A DNA stretch of 48,536 nucleotides from Peptococcaceae bacterium (GCA_012520405.1 JAAYOJ010000101.1:1-48536), one strand, 5' to 3'. Numbered from the stretch's first letter, positions 17,714 to 27,032 are shown. Translations and numbers: made by a program. The notes: generated by a model from the letters alone, not told the origin.

Positions 17714-18856
17714 ATGTCAGATGCCTTACTAAGCCCCAAACATCTGGAAATACAAAAAAAAGCCCGGGATTTCGCTCGGGAATACATCATGCCCGTAGCC
17801 AAAGAATTAGATGCCACAGGTGAATACCCCTGGGATATTTGGAAAAGAATTGTCGATATGGGCTGGGGGTGCATGATTGCTCCGGTGGAATACGGCGGAC
17901 CGGGACTTGATGCTGTATCCGTAGGGCTGGTTACAGAAGAATTTGCTTATGCCTGCTTAGGCGTTATGACAGCGATAGGTTCCAATAACTTAAGCTCTTA
18001 TCCCGTACTTCTGGGGGGACAGAAGGAATTACAGGAAAAATATTTTAAAGATCTGTTAGCCGGCAAAATCGCTGCTTTCGCCCTTACCGAGCCTGGGGCA
18101 GGCTGCGATGCGGCAGCTTGTACCACAACCGCTGAAAAAGTCGGTGACGAATATATCTTAAACGGAACCAAATGCTTCTGTACCGGTGGCGGAGTTGCTG
18201 ATTATCTTATTATATTTGCCGTAACTGATCCGGATGATAGAAAAAATAAATTGAGCTGCTTCCTGGTCGAAGCGGATCGCCCTGGGGTTACTGTTGGCAG
18301 TGTTGAAGATAAATTAGGGGTTAGGGCCTCTAATACCACGGAAATTATCCTAAAAGACGTTAAAATACCGGCTATGAACTTACTGGGTAATGAAGGCGAT
18401 GGCTTTAAAATGGCCATGAAAACCTTGGATAAAGCCCGGCCGAACGTTGCTGCCCAGGCTATTGGAGGGGCCCAAAGAGCTTTGGACGAAGCTATAGAAT
18501 ATGTGAAGAACCGCATTGATGCCAATGGCAGACCCCTGGCCAAAAACCAGATTGTGCAGTTTAAACTGGCCGATATGGGCATGAAACTGGAAGGAGCCAG
18601 ACAATTGGTACGCCATTGTCAGGTGCTAAAAGATCTGGAGATCCCTTATACCATGACAGCAGCAATGGCCAAGGCCTTAAGCACTGATGTCTGTGTGGAA
18701 GTCGCTTGTGACGCCGTGGAGATAATGGGCTATTACGGTTATTCTAAAGACTCCATAGTTGAAAAAGTAATGCGTGACGCCAAGATTCAGCAAATCTATG
18801 AAGGAACGAATGAAGTACAGCGGATTGTTATTTCCGGCCAAATGCTGCGCTCCTAA
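17714..18856 (+). CDS. Acyl-CoA dehydrogenase, catalytic glutamate present
   Basis: This FAD acyl-CoA dehydrogenase (380 residues) introduces or removes the alpha-beta double bond of an acyl-CoA. The FAD/substrate block ALTEPGAGCDAA is intact near 120, and the catalytic base is E363 in QIYEGTNEVQRI, the position used by short- and medium-chain enzymes. It starts 7 bases after the CoA-transferase stop. With FixAB as electron partner it may work as a dehydrogenase or, with bifurcation, as an enoyl-CoA reductase. Its downstream paralogue differs at the active site, so the two may form a mixed oligomer. Confidence 0.92.
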   Translation: MSDALLSPKHLEIQKKARDFAREYIMPVAKELDATGEYPWDIWKRIVDMGWGCMIAPVEYGGPGLDAVSVGLVTEEFAYACLGVMTAIGSNNLSSYPVLLGGQKELQEKYFKDLLAGKIAAFALTEPGAGCDAAACTTTAEKVGDEYILNGTKCFCTGGGVADYLIIFAVTDPDDRKNKLSCFLVEADRPGVTVGSVEDKLGVRASNTTEIILKDVKIPAMNLLGNEGDGFKMAMKTLDKARPNVAAQAIGGAQRALDEAIEYVKNRIDANGRPLAKNQIVQFKLADMGMKLEGARQLVRHCQVLKDLEIPYTMTAAMAKALSTDVCVEVACDAVEIMGYYGYSKDSIVEKVMRDAKIQQIYEGTNEVQRIVISGQMLRS

Positions 18857-18889
18857 GCGTGGTTAACAAAGTCAATAGGAGGGACCAAA

Positions 18890-20038
18890 ATGAGTTATAC
18901 ATTAACTGAAGAACAACAGCTCATTCAGCAAAATGTCCGGGAGTTTGCCGAAGAGTATGTTCAGGAGCATACAACGGAAATTGATAGCTCAGGGGAGTTT
19001 CCGACAGAAATCGTCGGCCAAGCCGCTGAACAAGGTTTGTTTGCCTTGCTGTTTCCGGAAGAGTTTGGCGGAGTAGAGGCCGGATTTTTGAGTTATATTT
19101 TAACAGTGGAAGAGGTTTCGCGGACTTGTGCAGCCCTAGGTTCGATAATTGTTAATCATTGCTCCCTGGCTGCTGAAGCGATTAACAGGTTTGGCAGCAA
19201 GGAACAAAAGGAACAATACCTGCCTGCTATGTGTGCCGGAGAAACTATAGGAGCTTTTGCTCTGAATGAGTTTTGTGCTGATCCGGGTTATGGTGAGTCC
19301 AAGGTTGTTGCCGTGCGTGAGGGCCAGGACTATGTTCTAAATGGTAAAAAGTATTTTGTCATGAACAGTGGGGCAGCTGGTGTTTATGTAGTATTTGCCT
19401 TGACTAACCCTGAAAACATTGAAAATGGAATGAGTGCCTTCTTGGTTGAGGCTGAAACACCGGGTTTCAGCGTGGGTCGCACTATCGACAAAATGGGCTT
19501 GAATGGTTGTCCAACAGCTGAAATTGTATTGGAAAATGTTAGGGTGCCTGCGACTAACTTGTTGGGCAAAGAAAATGAAGGCATGAAAATCGTTCAAAAG
19601 CTTCAGCCCATGTTTAAACTGGCCCTTGCGGCCCAAACCTTGGGTATTGCTCAATCTGCTTTGGAAAATTCTATTGAATATGCCAAACAAAGAGTTCAGT
19701 TCGGTAGACCGATTGGCAAATTCCCAGCCATCCAAACTATGATTGCTGAAATGGCAGCCAATATTCATATTGGCAGACTGGCCTTGTACGACGCTGCCGA
19801 AATGGTGGAAAAAGGCGATGAAGAAGAATATGAAACCAAAGCTTCGATGGTTCAGCTGTTCGTCAATAAAATAGGTCAGAAGACCTGCTTAGATGCTATT
19901 CAGGTTCACGGCGGTTATGGCTACAGTCAAGAAATGCTTGTCTCCCGTCTCTTAAGAGATGTTAAAGGGACCATAGCCATTGACAGCGCCAGTGAATTCC
20001 CGGAAAAAATTATTGCGCAAAATATTATGGGCTTGTAA
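18890..20038 (+). CDS. Acyl-CoA dehydrogenase-like protein with altered active site
   Basis: The 382-residue protein clearly belongs to the acyl-CoA dehydrogenase fold, with AIQVHGGYGYSQE, NLLGKENEGMKI and the FGRPIGKFPAIQ block. However, two functional motifs are changed. Where the neighbour has YEGTNEVQ with its catalytic glutamate, this protein has IDSASEFP, so the base position appears to be D365. The usual ALTEPxAGSD block reads ALNEFCADPGYG. It may have low or no activity alone and act as a structural or FAD-binding partner of the upstream enzyme, as in known alpha2beta2 acyl-CoA dehydrogenases of steroid degradation. A terminator follows, so it ends the operon. The start ATG follows AGGAGGG. 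Confidence 0.88.
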   Translation: MSYTLTEEQQLIQQNVREFAEEYVQEHTTEIDSSGEFPTEIVGQAAEQGLFALLFPEEFGGVEAGFLSYILTVEEVSRTCAALGSIIVNHCSLAAEAINRFGSKEQKEQYLPAMCAGETIGAFALNEFCADPGYGESKVVAVREGQDYVLNGKKYFVMNSGAAGVYVVFALTNPENIENGMSAFLVEAETPGFSVGRTIDKMGLNGCPTAEIVLENVRVPATNLLGKENEGMKIVQKLQPMFKLALAAQTLGIAQSALENSIEYAKQRVQFGRPIGKFPAIQTMIAEMAANIHIGRLALYDAAEMVEKGDEEEYETKASMVQLFVNKIGQKTCLDAIQVHGGYGYSQEMLVSRLLRDVKGTIAIDSASEFPEKIIAQNIMGL

Positions 20039-20068
20039 ACCAAGTAACTTTAACGGAATTTAGATTGT

Positions 20069-20094
20069 AAAACCCGTTTACCCAAACGGGTTTT
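20069..20094. terminator. Terminator of the fix/acyl-CoA dehydrogenase operon
   Basis: AAAACCCGTTT (20069-20079) pairs perfectly with AAACGGGTTTT (20084-20094) around a 4-nt loop. The T-run is short on the plus side. Confidence 0.75.
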
Positions 20095-20149
20095 ACCCAT
20101 GTTTACTCTTTATGCTCATAATCATATTTGTCATTAACTCTTCTAATTT

Positions 20150-20179
20150 TTGTATTGGACAAGAAGTATGATATATAAT
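20150..20179 (+). promoter_or_regulatory. Candidate promoter of the small membrane protein/CDF/M24 group
   Basis: TTGTAT (20150-20155) is 18 bp from a perfect TATAAT (20174-20179), about 37 bases before the next gene. Confidence 0.45.
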
Positions 20180-20215
20180 GGTATAACAGACAATAAAAAA
20201 GCAAGGGGAGATTAG

Positions 20216-20443
20216 ATGACAGGTATGTCAATAGGCATTATTATAGCTATTATTTTACTTATTCTAGCCTTTAAGTTTTTAAAATCGTTAATCAAAGGTA
20301 TTGTGGTCATAGCTTTAATAGTAATAATTATCTTACTTGCCAAAAACTATATTAATCAAAATTTTTCTTTGGAACAGCTACCTTCCTTCTTTCAAACCCA
20401 GCTCCTGGAACATGGACAGAAACTTCCGACAAATACTGAATAA
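20216..20443 (+). CDS. Small hydrophobic membrane protein of unknown function
   Basis: The 75-residue protein has a very hydrophobic N-terminal half (two short Ile/Leu-rich helices separated by KFLKSLIKG) and a polar C-terminal tail ending near KLPTNTE. I do not recognise a family. The ATG at 20216 follows AAGGGGAG at good spacing and a promoter-like sequence lies upstream, which supports translation. It is 41 bases before the proposed start of the cation efflux gene and may be cotranscribed with it. Confidence 0.6.
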   Translation: MTGMSIGIIIAIILLILAFKFLKSLIKGIVVIALIVIIILLAKNYINQNFSLEQLPSFFQTQLLEHGQKLPTNTE

Positions 20444-20484
20444 TATAGTGCATAAACCAATGGGTATATACGAGGTGTATTAAC

Positions 20485-21663
20485 ACGTTAAGCAAACTAT
20501 TAGTCCGCAAATTCATTAAAAACTACCAACAGACAAATATTCCTGAGATTCGGGATAAATATGGTTATTTAAGCGGTATAATCGGAATCCTGGCTAATGT
20601 AACATTATTTGGCCTGAAATTAGCTGTCGGAATAATAATTAACAGCATCGCCTTCATTGGAGATGCCTTTAATAATTTATCGGACGCCACCTCTTCCTTG
20701 GTAACCATTATCGGGTTTAAACTGGCCGGCAAACCGGCCGATGAGGAACATCCTTTTGGACATGGACGTCTTGAATATATAGCGGGGCTGATTGTAGCTT
20801 TTCTTATAATGTTGGTCGGCTATGAACTCTTAAAATCTTCGGTAAGTAGAATATTTAATCCCGTTGAAGTCCTGTTTAGCTGGCCTGCTCTACTCGTCTT
20901 GCTCCTGGCGATGGTTGTCAAATTATGGCTTTTTATTTTTAACCGTTTTTTAGCCAGGTCGATCAACTCCCAAGCCCTATTGGCCGCTTCTTACGACAGT
21001 TTTACGGATATGATCGCTATGGGTTGCATCGGAATTTCCTTGATTTCTTCCCAATTTACCAAATTTCCGCTCGATGCCTATGCGGGAATTGTTGTAGCTG
21101 GAATAATCTTATATGCGGGGTTTTCTTTGGCTAAGGAAACCATCAGTCCTTTACTTGGCGAAGTACCGGACAAAGAATTGATTGCTCAAATTAAAGAGAA
21201 GATACTTAGCTATGAAAAGGTGGCCGGCATACATGATTTGATTGTTCATAGCTACGGACCGGGACAATACATGGCTTCCATTCATGTTGAATTACCTGCC
21301 GATCAAGATATTATAGCTATGCACGAGTATATTGACGACATTGAACGGCATGTGGCCGAAGAGCTTGATATACTGCTAACCATTCACCTGGACCCTTTAA
21401 ATTTGGATTCTGAAGAATTGGCTAGTATGCAGAGCGAGTTGGAACAGATTCTGGAAAAATTCCCAACCGTACTTTCCTTTCATGACTTACGGATTGTTGG
21501 GAAAGGGGAAAAAGAAAATCTGGTATTTGATATTGTTATCCCTAAAACTACAAAGAAGGAAGAACAAAAAAAGCTTGTTCAGGCTATAAATCAAAAAGTT
21601 CAGGAGTCACATCCTTATTATAATTGTGTAATTACTATCGATCAAAATGATATGTTGACTTAA
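20485..21663 (+). CDS. Cation diffusion facilitator, Mn-type; apparent ACG start
   Basis: CDF proteins export divalent metals in exchange for protons. The full frame codes for about 392 residues: a transmembrane domain (about 30-215) and a C-terminal cytoplasmic metal-sensing part. The intramembrane metal site can be read as N63-xxx-D67 (in AFNNLSD) and DxxxD in SYDSFTD, an ND-DD pattern associated with manganese exporters such as MntE. The block HPFGHGRLEY is also present. No ATG, GTG or TTG lies in frame before 20698, and starting there would delete the first membrane helices and the N63/D67 metal site. Instead GAGGTG (20472-20477) sits 7 nt before ACG TTA AGC, exactly where relatives begin Met-Leu-Ser. 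I therefore place the start at ACG 20485. Confidence 0.8.
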   Translation, partial: TLSKLLVRKFIKNYQQTNIPEIRDKYGYLSGIIGILANVTLFGLKLAVGIIINSIAFIGDAFNNLSDATSSLVTIIGFKLAGKPADEEHPFGHGRLEYIAGLIVAFLIMLVGYELLKSSVSRIFNPVEVLFSWPALLVLLLAMVVKLWLFIFNRFLARSINSQALLAASYDSFTDMIAMGCIGISLISSQFTKFPLDAYAGIVVAGIILYAGFSLAKETISPLLGEVPDKELIAQIKEKILSYEKVAGIHDLIVHSYGPGQYMASIHVELPADQDIIAMHEYIDDIERHVAEELDILLTIHLDPLNLDSEELASMQSELEQILEKFPTVLSFHDLRIVGKGEKENLVFDIVIPKTTKKEEQKKLVQAINQKVQESHPYYNCVITIDQNDMLT

Positions 21664-21687
21664 ATCTTAATAAGGAGGGAATATTTT

Positions 21688-22926
21688 CTGAAACCTACGG
21701 AAATGGACTTAACGGAAATGAAAGAAGTATTTAAAGAAAACAAGGAAGTAAGCAATAAGGAACTGGAACAAAGGTTAAACCAATTTTGTTCTATTATGGA
21801 TAAAAAAAAGCCTGCCTGGGATACCGCTATTATTGTAAGCAGAATTAACCAGTACTACTTTACCGGTACCATGCAGGACGGTATGTTGATTATTACCAAA
21901 GACAGGAAAAGCTATTTTTTTGTACGTCGTAGTGTTGAACGGGCTAAAAAGGAATCACCTAACACTAATATTTACAGCATGGAAAGTTACCGCGATGCAG
22001 CAGCCTATCTGGGGCCAAATTTAGGAAATACCTATCTGGAAACTGAAATTATTACTTACGATATACTTCAAAGGCTTCAGAAACATTTGAAAATGGACCA
22101 GGTGGGTTCTCTAGACAGTATAGTACTTAGTCTTAGGTCTATTAAGTCCGCTTATGAACTTCAGCTCATGGAAGAGGCAGGGAAACACCATAACGATTTT
22201 TTAATCAATATAGTTCCGACATTACTCAAGGAAGGTATCAGCGAGGCGGACTTTGCGGCGGAATTATATGCCCGGCAAGTACAACACGGGCATCAGGGCG
22301 TAGGCCGTTTTTCAATGTTTGAAATAGAAATAGGTATTGGTCAGATTGGTTTTGGTGAAAGTTCTTTATATCCAACCTATTTTGACGGTCCCGGTGGAGC
22401 TTACGGTATGTGTCCGGCAGTACCATTTATAGGCAGTCGGGAACGAAAATTAAAAAAAGGGGATTTGGTTTTTGTCGATATCGCTTATGGAATAAACGGT
22501 TATCACAGCGATAAAACCCAAGTCTATATTTTTGGGGGAAAACCTAGCAGTGAAATGCTAAAGGCGCACCAGGGCTGCATGGAGATAGAAATGCGCCTGG
22601 CTGAAAGGCTAAAACCCGGGGCTATCCCGGAAAAACTCTATATGGATATTATGAACAGTCTGGATGAGGATTTTAAAATAAATTTTATGGGTTTTGGCGA
22701 CAGACAGGTTACTTTTTTAGGTCATGGCATAGGGCTGCATATTAATGAGCCGCCCATAATTGCTAACGGTTTTAAGGAGCCTTTGGCCGAAAATATGGTT
22801 ATTTCCTTAGAGCCTAAGAAAGGAATAGCCGGTAAAGGTATGGTAGGAGTAGAAAATACCTATATTGTTACCCCTGCCGGCGGTAAGTGTATCACCGGCC
22901 GGCCTTATGATATAATTATGGTTTAA
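21688..22926 (+). CDS. M24 family metallopeptidase (Xaa-Pro aminopeptidase-like)
   Basis: This creatinase/aminopeptidase-fold protein has an N-terminal creatinase-like domain (to about 150) and a C-terminal pita-bread domain. The dimetal ligands are visible: aspartates in VFVDIAYGINGYHSDKT, a histidine in FLGHGIGLHINEPP, and glutamates in ISLEPKK and GVENTYIV. The nearest ATG is at 21703, but the strong AAGGAGGG (21672-21679) is 23 nt from it. In the same frame CTG at 21688 lies 9 nt from that site, so a CTG start (412 residues) is plausible; ATG 21703 (407 residues) is the conservative choice. The gene begins shortly after the CDF gene. Its peptide substrate is unknown, and Xaa-Pro specificity is family inference. 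Confidence 0.85.
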   Translation: MKPTEMDLTEMKEVFKENKEVSNKELEQRLNQFCSIMDKKKPAWDTAIIVSRINQYYFTGTMQDGMLIITKDRKSYFFVRRSVERAKKESPNTNIYSMESYRDAAAYLGPNLGNTYLETEIITYDILQRLQKHLKMDQVGSLDSIVLSLRSIKSAYELQLMEEAGKHHNDFLINIVPTLLKEGISEADFAAELYARQVQHGHQGVGRFSMFEIEIGIGQIGFGESSLYPTYFDGPGGAYGMCPAVPFIGSRERKLKKGDLVFVDIAYGINGYHSDKTQVYIFGGKPSSEMLKAHQGCMEIEMRLAERLKPGAIPEKLYMDIMNSLDEDFKINFMGFGDRQVTFLGHGIGLHINEPPIIANGFKEPLAENMVISLEPKKGIAGKGMVGVENTYIVTPAGGKCITGRPYDIIMV

Positions 22927-23044
22927 AGTTCCAAGTCCTTATATGCTTGCCTAGTATAAGGTATGTGGACTACAATAAGGACATTAAATAAATAACCAAT
23001 CATAAAATACATCTTAATACTTAACGTTAAGGGGAATGGAGAAA

Positions 23045-24844
23045 ATGAGTACCAAAAATAAGAAAGTTATTGAATGGATAGAAGATGTAGTAAAAATGTG
23101 CCAGCCTGATAAGGTGCACTGGTGCGATGGTTCCAAGGAAGAAAGTGATCGCTTTTTTCAGCAAATGGTGGACTCGGGGGCTGCTATTCGTTTGAACCAG
23201 GAAAAACGCCCGGGTTGTTATTTATTCCGCAGCCATCCTTCCGATGTGGGACGGGTAGAAGAAAGGACATTTATAGCTTCCAGGAGGAAAGAAGATGCCG
23301 GTCCCCTCAATAACTGGATCGATCCGGTCGAGTTAAAGAAAACCATGACCGAATTATATACTGGCTGTATGAAAGGCCGTACTATGTACGTAATTCCTTT
23401 TTCCATGGGTCCTATCGGGTCACCAATTTCCAAAATAGGAATAGAGGTAACTGATAGTCTCTATGTTGTTGAGAATATGAGGATTATGACCCGTATAGGG
23501 AATGAGGTTCTAGCTAATCTGGGCGAAGAAGATGAATTTGTCAGGTGTCTTCATTCGGTGGGTGCACCTTTGGCTGCGGGAGAGCAAGATGTCCCTTGGC
23601 CTTGTGAACCTGATTTAGAGAAAAAATTCATTAGTCATTTTCCAGAGGAAAGAATGATATGGTCCTATGGCTCCGGTTACGGAGGCAATGCCCTGTTGGG
23701 TAAGAAGTGTTTTGCTTTGCGGATTGCCTCGGTCCAGGCCAGAGATGAAGGCTGGCTGGCAGAACATATGTTGATTCTGGGCATTACCGATCCGCAAGGT
23801 AATAAAAAGTATATAGCCGGTGCTTTTCCCAGCGCTACAGGTAAAACTAACTTGGCTATGCATATCCCTACCATACCGGGCTGGAAAGTAGAAACCATAG
23901 GCGATGATATTGCCTGGATGAGATTTGGAGAGGATGGCCGTCTTTATGCTATTAACCCCGAAGCCGGGTTTTTTGGGGTGGCACCGGGTACTTCTATGGA
24001 TTCTAACCCTAATGCTATGCGAACCATTGCCCAAAATACAATATTTACTAATGTAGCCTTAACTGATGACGGCGACGTTTGGTGGGAAGGCATTGGCTAT
24101 GATGCTCCTGATCATTTGATAGACTGGAAAGGAAATGATTGGACTCCAGACTCCAAGGAGCCGGCAGCTCATCCTAACGCTCGTTTCACTACACCTATCA
24201 GTCAATGCCCTGTAATAGCTCCGGAGTGGGAAGATCCTATGGGAGTACCAATTTCGGCAATTTTAGTGGGAGGACGCCGTCCCACCACTATTCCGCTGGT
24301 TCATCAAAGTTTTGACTGGCATCACGGTATCTTTTTAGGTTTAATCCTTGGCTCCGAAATTACGGCTGCTACTATTTCCGATAATATTGGACAGGTTCGG
24401 CGCGACCCCTTTGCTATGCTACCCTTTATCGGCTACCATGTTTGCGATTATCTACAACATTGGCTTGATATGGGCAAAAAGACAGATCCGGAAAAACTGC
24501 CAAAAATCTTTTATGTCAACTGGTTTCGCAAGGATGAAAGCGGCCAATACCTCTGGCCGGGCTTTGGCGAAAACAGCCGGGTTATAAAATGGATTATTGA
24601 AAGAGTTTCCGGTTGTGGAAAGGCTGTTAAGACTCCTATCGGTTATATGCCTAGTCCTGAGGATATTAATACCCAAGACTTAGAAATTGCCCCCGGAAAC
24701 TTGGAAAAGTTGTTGGAAGTAAATAAAGATATGTGGATTCAAGAAATAGCTTCCATCAAAGAATATTTTGGAAAATTTGACCGTCTGCCACAAGACATGA
24801 AAGATGAGCTTAAAGCTTTAGAACAGCGCATTATGGTCTACTGA
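23045..24844 (+). CDS. pckG: Phosphoenolpyruvate carboxykinase (GTP-type)
   Basis: This enzyme interconverts oxaloacetate plus GTP with phosphoenolpyruvate, CO2 and GDP. The 599-residue length and the blocks [28 protein letters not shown] and [14 protein letters not shown] are of the GTP class, not the ATP class more common in Bacillota. The P-loop reads [12 protein letters not shown]: Thr265 replaces the reactive cysteine of the usual FPSACGKTN. The frame has an ATG at 23036, but ATG 23045 is better spaced from AAGGGG. The 3' end overlaps the convergent radical SAM gene by 7 bases. The leader contains short inverted repeats (22935-22982) and the palindrome CTTAACGTTAAG (23020-23031), which have no assigned role. 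Confidence 0.95.
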   Translation: MSTKNKKVIEWIEDVVKMCQPDKVHWCDGSKEESDRFFQQMVDSGAAIRLNQEKRPGCYLFRSHPSDVGRVEERTFIASRRKEDAGPLNNWIDPVELKKTMTELYTGCMKGRTMYVIPFSMGPIGSPISKIGIEVTDSLYVVENMRIMTRIGNEVLANLGEEDEFVRCLHSVGAPLAAGEQDVPWPCEPDLEKKFISHFPEERMIWSYGSGYGGNALLGKKCFALRIASVQARDEGWLAEHMLILGITDPQGNKKYIAGAFPSATGKTNLAMHIPTIPGWKVETIGDDIAWMRFGEDGRLYAINPEAGFFGVAPGTSMDSNPNAMRTIAQNTIFTNVALTDDGDVWWEGIGYDAPDHLIDWKGNDWTPDSKEPAAHPNARFTTPISQCPVIAPEWEDPMGVPISAILVGGRRPTTIPLVHQSFDWHHGIFLGLILGSEITAATISDNIGQVRRDPFAMLPFIGYHVCDYLQHWLDMGKKTDPEKLPKIFYVNWFRKDESGQYLWPGFGENSRVIKWIIERVSGCGKAVKTPIGYMPSPEDINTQDLEIAPGNLEKLLEVNKDMWIQEIASIKEYFGKFDRLPQDMKDELKALEQRIMVY

Positions 24845-26325
24845 TGTAATTGGCTAAAGACTTTTCTAAAATGAAACCCGTAAATGCATAAGGTTACGGC
24901 TAGGGGAAATAGTTTAGGGCGTTTTAGTAAGGACCACAGGATTAGTTTCCAGAAATAAAACCTTTCCGGTCCTAATAAGCCTAAATGGATAATTGATTTT
25001 ACCAGGGCCTTAAGATGACAGAAGTTTAATTTTTTGATGGCCATAAATTCTGCGGGTTTGTATTCATTCAAAAACTTGAACACCCGCTCGTAGTACCTAT
25101 GCGGGGAATAGATGGTTTCTACAATGTGTTGATACCCTTTAACCAGCAAGTTTTTATCCATTTTAGGGATAAAGTTGATGGAATAGTCGGTGTTATTTCC
25201 GGAAAAATTATCAATAAGCCGGCCCTCTTTCGCTAGGCGCCGGTATAGTTTTGTTCCTTTGGGAGCATTCAACAAGCCAACCATAGCTGTAACAATTCCA
25301 CTTTCCTGGATAAAGTGGACCATTTTTTCAAAAACAGTAGCATTATCATGGTCAAAGCCGACAATGAATCCTCCCTGAACCTGTAGTCCGAAACTGTGGA
25401 TCTTTTTAACACATTTTATTAGGTCCCGGTCTTTATTCTGCAGTTTATTGCATTCCACCAGACTTTCCTCGTTAGTAGTCTCGATCCCGATAAAAACGGT
25501 ATTAAATCCGGCCTTAACCATCATCTGCATTAATTCTTCATCGTCGGCCAGATTGATCGAAGCTTCTGTAAAGAAATAGAAAGGATACTTCTTTTCCTGC
25601 ATCCAACTAGTGAGGGCAGGCAAAACCTCTTGTTTCAGCTTCTTCTTATTGCCGATAAAGTTATCGTCAACCAGGAATATTCCTCCCCGCCAGCCGGCAT
25701 TATATAAAGAGTCCAGCTCTTTAAGCAGTTGAGCAGTGTCTTTGGTTCGGGGTACATGGCCGTAGAGAGTTGTAACATTACAAAAATCACAGTTAAAAGG
25801 GCAACCGCGTGAATATTGAATGTTCATAGTAGCGTATTTTTTGAAATCGATCAAATTCCATAAGGGTACCGGAGTTGACCGTAAATCAGCCCATTCTTGA
25901 GTGGTATAAATATGTTGTGCCACTCCCTTTTCCAGATCACGCACAAAAGCCGGAACAGTAAGTTCGCCTTCATTGAGCACAAGATAATCCACATCGTCGT
26001 ATTCTTCATAATCAGAGGTGAAGAGCGGGCCGCCGGCAATTATTTTGCGGCCAAGTTCGTGGCAGCGGTTAATTACAGTACGAACAGATTCTTGTTGGAC
26101 GGCCATAGCACTGATTAACACATAATCGGCCCACAAAATATCCTTGTCCTTTAATTTGCTAACATTCATATCAACAAGGCGTTTTTCGTAATGTTCAGGA
26201 AACAAGGCTGCTACGGTTAAAAGACCGAGCGGGGGATAGCCTGCTTTCTTAGATACAAATTTTAAAGCATACTGAAAGCCCCAATAGGTAATTGGTATTT
26301 CCGGGTAAACAAATAGAATTTTCAT
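24838..26325 (-). CDS. B12-binding-domain radical SAM protein with DUF4070-like tail
   Basis: The 495-residue protein has an N-terminal Rossmann-type cobalamin-binding-like domain (1-140), a radical SAM domain with CxxxCxxC at C175, C179 and C182 ([19 protein letters not shown]), and a C-terminal region with the [13 protein letters not shown] block that I associate with DUF4070. This architecture is seen in HpnP/HpnR-type methylases and in many uncharacterised proteins. The base-off cobalamin motif DxHxxG is not evident (the matching place reads DMNVSK), so B12 binding is uncertain. The true start is ATG 26325 after AAAGGAGA; the frame extends 18 codons further without a ribosome site. The substrate is unknown, and lipid or small-molecule modification is a guess. 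The gene is convergent with pckG. Confidence 0.85.
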   Translation of the reverse strand: MKILFVYPEIPITYWGFQYALKFVSKKAGYPPLGLLTVAALFPEHYEKRLVDMNVSKLKDKDILWADYVLISAMAVQQESVRTVINRCHELGRKIIAGGPLFTSDYEEYDDVDYLVLNEGELTVPAFVRDLEKGVAQHIYTTQEWADLRSTPVPLWNLIDFKKYATMNIQYSRGCPFNCDFCNVTTLYGHVPRTKDTAQLLKELDSLYNAGWRGGIFLVDDNFIGNKKKLKQEVLPALTSWMQEKKYPFYFFTEASINLADDEELMQMMVKAGFNTVFIGIETTNEESLVECNKLQNKDRDLIKCVKKIHSFGLQVQGGFIVGFDHDNATVFEKMVHFIQESGIVTAMVGLLNAPKGTKLYRRLAKEGRLIDNFSGNNTDYSINFIPKMDKNLLVKGYQHIVETIYSPHRYYERVFKFLNEYKPAEFMAIKKLNFCHLKALVKSIIHLGLLGPERFYFWKLILWSLLKRPKLFPLAVTLCIYGFHFRKVFSQLHQ

Positions 26326-26432
26326 TATACTCTCCTTTGGCCATCTTTTTCGTGGTTTTAGTATAGTATTTGTAAACAATTACCTTTTATTCTTCCCGGA
26401 TAATCTAAAATATACGGCTGGCCAAAGCAAAA

Positions 26433-26462
26433 GCTGACAGGAAAAAATCTTTACCTGTCAGC
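26433..26462 (-). terminator. Terminator after the nitroreductase gene
   Basis: GCTGACAGG (26433-26441) pairs perfectly with CCTGTCAGC (26454-26462). On the minus strand the stem is followed by TTTT. Confidence 0.75.
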
Positions 26463-26510
26463 CATTATTAGAGTTTCAAAATTATATGTTTTTGCTTAAT
26501 CTGTTTTTGT

Positions 26511-27032
26511 TTATCTAACATAATTAACTACATTTTTGTTTCTTTCCACCGGCGGTTGAGATGGATTGGCGTCATAGCCTAAAATCATACAAGCGACACT
26601 CCGGTAGCCTTCGGGGATGCCTAATGTTTTTTTAATTTGAGCGTTGCTTTCTATATATCTGGTTGGGGATACTAAAAAACGCGAGCCCAGGCCCAAGGAA
26701 GTTGCTGCCAGCATCATATTTTGGACCGCAGCGGCGCAGTCCATATCAGCAAAAGGAACATCTGTGGGAGCCGAAGTTACAATCAGAGTCGGGGCACCAT
26801 ATAAAGGAACATAATCCGGAGCTGCCTTCATAAGGGCATGAACCTCATCGTTAATTTCTTTAAGCAATTCCTTATTCTGAACCACCGTAAAATGCCTGGC
26901 TTGCATGTTACGTCCTGTGGGTCCGGCAATTCCAGCTTCCAGGATAATCTGCAGATCGCTGTCGCTTACTTGTTGGTCGGTATAACTTTTTACGCCTCTT
27001 CTTTTCATAATGGTTTCAATTGTTGGGTTCAT
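26511..27032 (-). CDS. Nitroreductase-family FMN protein
   Basis: This is a small nitroreductase-fold oxidoreductase (173 residues) that normally forms a dimer with two FMN. The N-terminal IKRRGVKSYTDQQVSDSDLQIILEAGIAGPTGRNMQARHF-like region contains the FMN-binding arginines and the GPTGRNMQ loop, and the C-terminal half has AAAVQNMMLAATSLGLGSRF and the closing ILGYDANPSQPPVERNKN, all family hallmarks. The start ATG at 27032 follows AGGTGG; a TTG just before it is in frame but too close. The physiological substrate cannot be inferred. It appears to be monocistronic with its own terminator. Confidence 0.9.
   Translation of the reverse strand: MNPTIETIMKRRGVKSYTDQQVSDSDLQIILEAGIAGPTGRNMQARHFTVVQNKELLKEINDEVHALMKAAPDYVPLYGAPTLIVTSAPTDVPFADMDCAAAVQNMMLAATSLGLGSRFLVSPTRYIESNAQIKKTLGIPEGYRSVACMILGYDANPSQPPVERNKNVVNYVR

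Noticed and set aside
23615-24034. 139-codon antisense frame inside pckG
   Set aside because: It has no ribosome site or family resemblance and lies fully inside a well-recognised gene.
24838-26325. Hopanoid methylase (HpnP/HpnR) assignment for the radical SAM protein
   Set aside because: The domain order is shared, but no hopanoid gene is near and the cobalamin DxHxxG motif is not evident, so only the broad family is named.
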